Shown piece after piece: positions 4,995 to 5,876 of a DNA stretch of 5,876 nucleotides. The notes below the pieces were generated by a model. It worked only from the letters and a program-made list of their open reading frames with translations, searched no databases and had not been told where the DNA came from. Positions within the stretch are counted from its first letter, which is position 1. Every line of letters begins with the position of its first letter. Both the position numbers and the translations under genes were made by a program. Origin of the DNA: ZCTH02-B3 sp036563895 (GTDB lineage: Bacteria; Bacillota; Bacilli; Paenibacillales; Paenibacillaceae); the NCBI GenBank assembly GCA_036563895.1, contig DATCLN010000208.1:1-5876 (forward strand). Reading direction: 5' to 3'.

Positions 4995-5684
4995 ATGTTG
5001 ACCTCCGGTTCAGGTTCGACCCGCCGGCAACTGATGCATCTGCTGAAAACGAGGGGAGACAGCAGCGTCCAGGATCTGTCCGTGGCGCTCGGGATCACCG
5101 AAATGGCGGTCCGGCGGCATTTGCAGACGCTGGAACGGGACGGCCTCGTCAGCGTCACGGTCACCCGCCGCGCGGTGGGGCGTCCAGCTTACCGGTACGC
5201 GCTGACGGAGCGGGCGGAGGAAATGTTTCCCCGCAACTATGCCCAGCTGACCCTCGACTTGTTGGGGGAGCTGGAGGATCTGGCCGGAACGGAGACGGTG
5301 GAGCGGCTGTTTGCCGGCCGGCGCGACAAGCTGGAGGCCCGCCTCAAGGACCGTCTGCGGGGCAAGCCGCTGCGGGAGAAGGTGGCCGAGCTTGCCGCCA
5401 TCCAGACTTCATCCGGCTACATGGCCGAATGGGAGGAAGACGGAGACCGGTTTCTGCTCCACGAGTACAACTGTCCCATCGCGGCGGTCGCCGGGCGGTA
5501 CCGGCAGGCGTGCCGCTGCGAGCTGAGCCTGTTCGAATCGCTGCTGGAAGCGGAAGTGGAGCGCACGGAATGCCTGGCGGAAGGCGGCATGCGCTGCACC
5601 TATGCGATCCGGGCCCGGCGCGGGGATACGGAGGGCGTTTCCGAAGTTGGCCGGGCGGCCGCGTCCGGCGCGCTGGAGAACTGA
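4995..5684 (+). CDS. SufR-like winged-helix transcriptional regulator with C-terminal cysteine cluster
   Basis: A 229-residue DNA-binding protein of the DeoR/ArsR-like COG2345 type. The N-terminal winged helix (about 9-57) has TRRQLMHLLKTRGDSSVQDL, the recognition helix region ITEMAVRRHLQTLERDGLV (34-52) and a wing ending GRPAYRYALT (62-71). A helical linker follows (about 83-135). The C-terminal part has five cysteines: NCPI (C160), C173, C175, C193 and C201. C160-X12-C173 matches the first spacing of cyanobacterial SufR, which binds a 4Fe-4S cluster and represses suf genes. The later spacings (X17 from C175, then X7) differ, so cluster binding is inferred. No suf genes are in view, so the target is unknown. 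The ATG at 4995 is preceded by GGTGAGGG. Confidence 0.83.
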   Translation: MLTSGSGSTRRQLMHLLKTRGDSSVQDLSVALGITEMAVRRHLQTLERDGLVSVTVTRRAVGRPAYRYALTERAEEMFPRNYAQLTLDLLGELEDLAGTETVERLFAGRRDKLEARLKDRLRGKPLREKVAELAAIQTSSGYMAEWEEDGDRFLLHEYNCPIAAVAGRYRQACRCELSLFESLLEAEVERTECLAEGGMRCTYAIRARRGDTEGVSEVGRAAASGALEN

Positions 5685-5705
5685 ACCGCAAACGCTGAAA
5701 ACGCG

Positions 5706-5742
5706 AAAAGTCCTTTTTCCCGGTGGGGAAAAGGACTTTTTT
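5706..5742 (+). terminator. Strong Rho-independent terminator of the regulator gene
   Basis: AAAAGTCCTTTT (5706-5717) pairs perfectly with AAAAGGACTTTT (5729-5740). The helix continues through TCCC/GGGG (5718-5721 with 5725-5728) to a 3-base loop, 16 bp in all, and is followed by Ts to 5742. It lies 21 bases after the regulator stop. An intron starts two bases downstream, so this hairpin also appears to be the insertion target. Confidence 0.9.
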
Positions 5743-5743
5743 G

Positions 5744-5876
5744 GTACGCCCAGCATGGGCGTCATCTCTACGGTGAAAGTCCGGAATGGGGGCTGGCGAG
5801 CGCCTACCATTAGCCAAAGGCAAGGGTGCCTGCCGCGAGGCGGGATCTGAAGGAAGCCGGAGGCAAACGCACGGGC
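5744..5876 (+). mobile_element. Group II intron, 5' end (domain I), continuing past the window
   Basis: From G5744 the sequence has the look of a bacterial group II intron 5' end. It opens GUACG, close to the GUGYG consensus with A at the third position. A hairpin follows (ACGCCC 5746-5751 with GGGCGT 5757-5762, loop AGCAT). Then come the conserved-looking ATCTCTACGGTGAAAGTCC (5763-5781), GGCAAGGGTGCCTGCCGCG (5819-5837) and TGAAGGAAGCCGGAGGCAAA (5848-5867) stretches familiar from domain I of many bacterial introns. It begins immediately after the T tract of an intrinsic terminator and in the same sense, the insertion habit of IIC introns. The exact 5' splice site could be off by a base or two. 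The maturase gene is beyond the window. Confidence 0.85.

Overview
The window looks like chromosomal DNA from a GC-rich, low-density-spaced member of the Bacillota, most likely Paenibacillaceae (Thermobacillus, Cohnella or high-GC Paenibacillus types). The reasons are the strong AGGAGG-type ribosome binding sites, a textbook sigma-A promoter (TTGTCA, 17 bp, TATAAT), a YutE-like orphan HepT protein, and the style of group II intron. The genus is an inference.

Layout. The left edge (1-130) is the 3' end of a group II intron: the last codons of its reverse transcriptase/maturase, then a foldable domain V with a CGC triad and a domain VI with a bulged branch-point A, ending 22 bases before the next start codon. 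Next come xylG (153-1673) and xylH (1670-2851), overlapping by ATGA: the ATPase and permease of a xylose-type ABC importer. The sugar-binding protein gene (xylF) is not in view and probably lies upstream of the intron, so the intron would interrupt the operon.

A well-formed promoter and an upstream palindrome (2875-2940) then start a second unit: a small WYL-like protein with a Pro/Ser/Ala-rich N-terminal extension (2991-3356), overlapping a helical protein of unknown function (3349-3831). It is closed by a terminator at 3903-3925. A three-helix membrane protein is encoded convergently on the minus strand (3948-4199), and a hairpin at 3799-3843 is suited to end its transcript. Divergent from it is a third unit: a 35-residue single-span membrane protein (4308-4415), coupled to an orphan HepT/DUF86 protein (4430-4870) whose RNase-motif histidine is replaced. 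Then comes a SufR-like winged-helix regulator with five clustered cysteines (4995-5684) and a strong terminator (5706-5742).

Directly after that terminator the right edge (5744-5876) is the 5' end of a second group II intron, in the same orientation as the first. The window is therefore a 5.6 kb segment held between two directly oriented group II intron ends. The CGC triad at the left and the terminator-adjacent insertion at the right both point to the IIC (bacterial class C) lineage. No phage, IS element, CRISPR array, rRNA or tRNA was seen.
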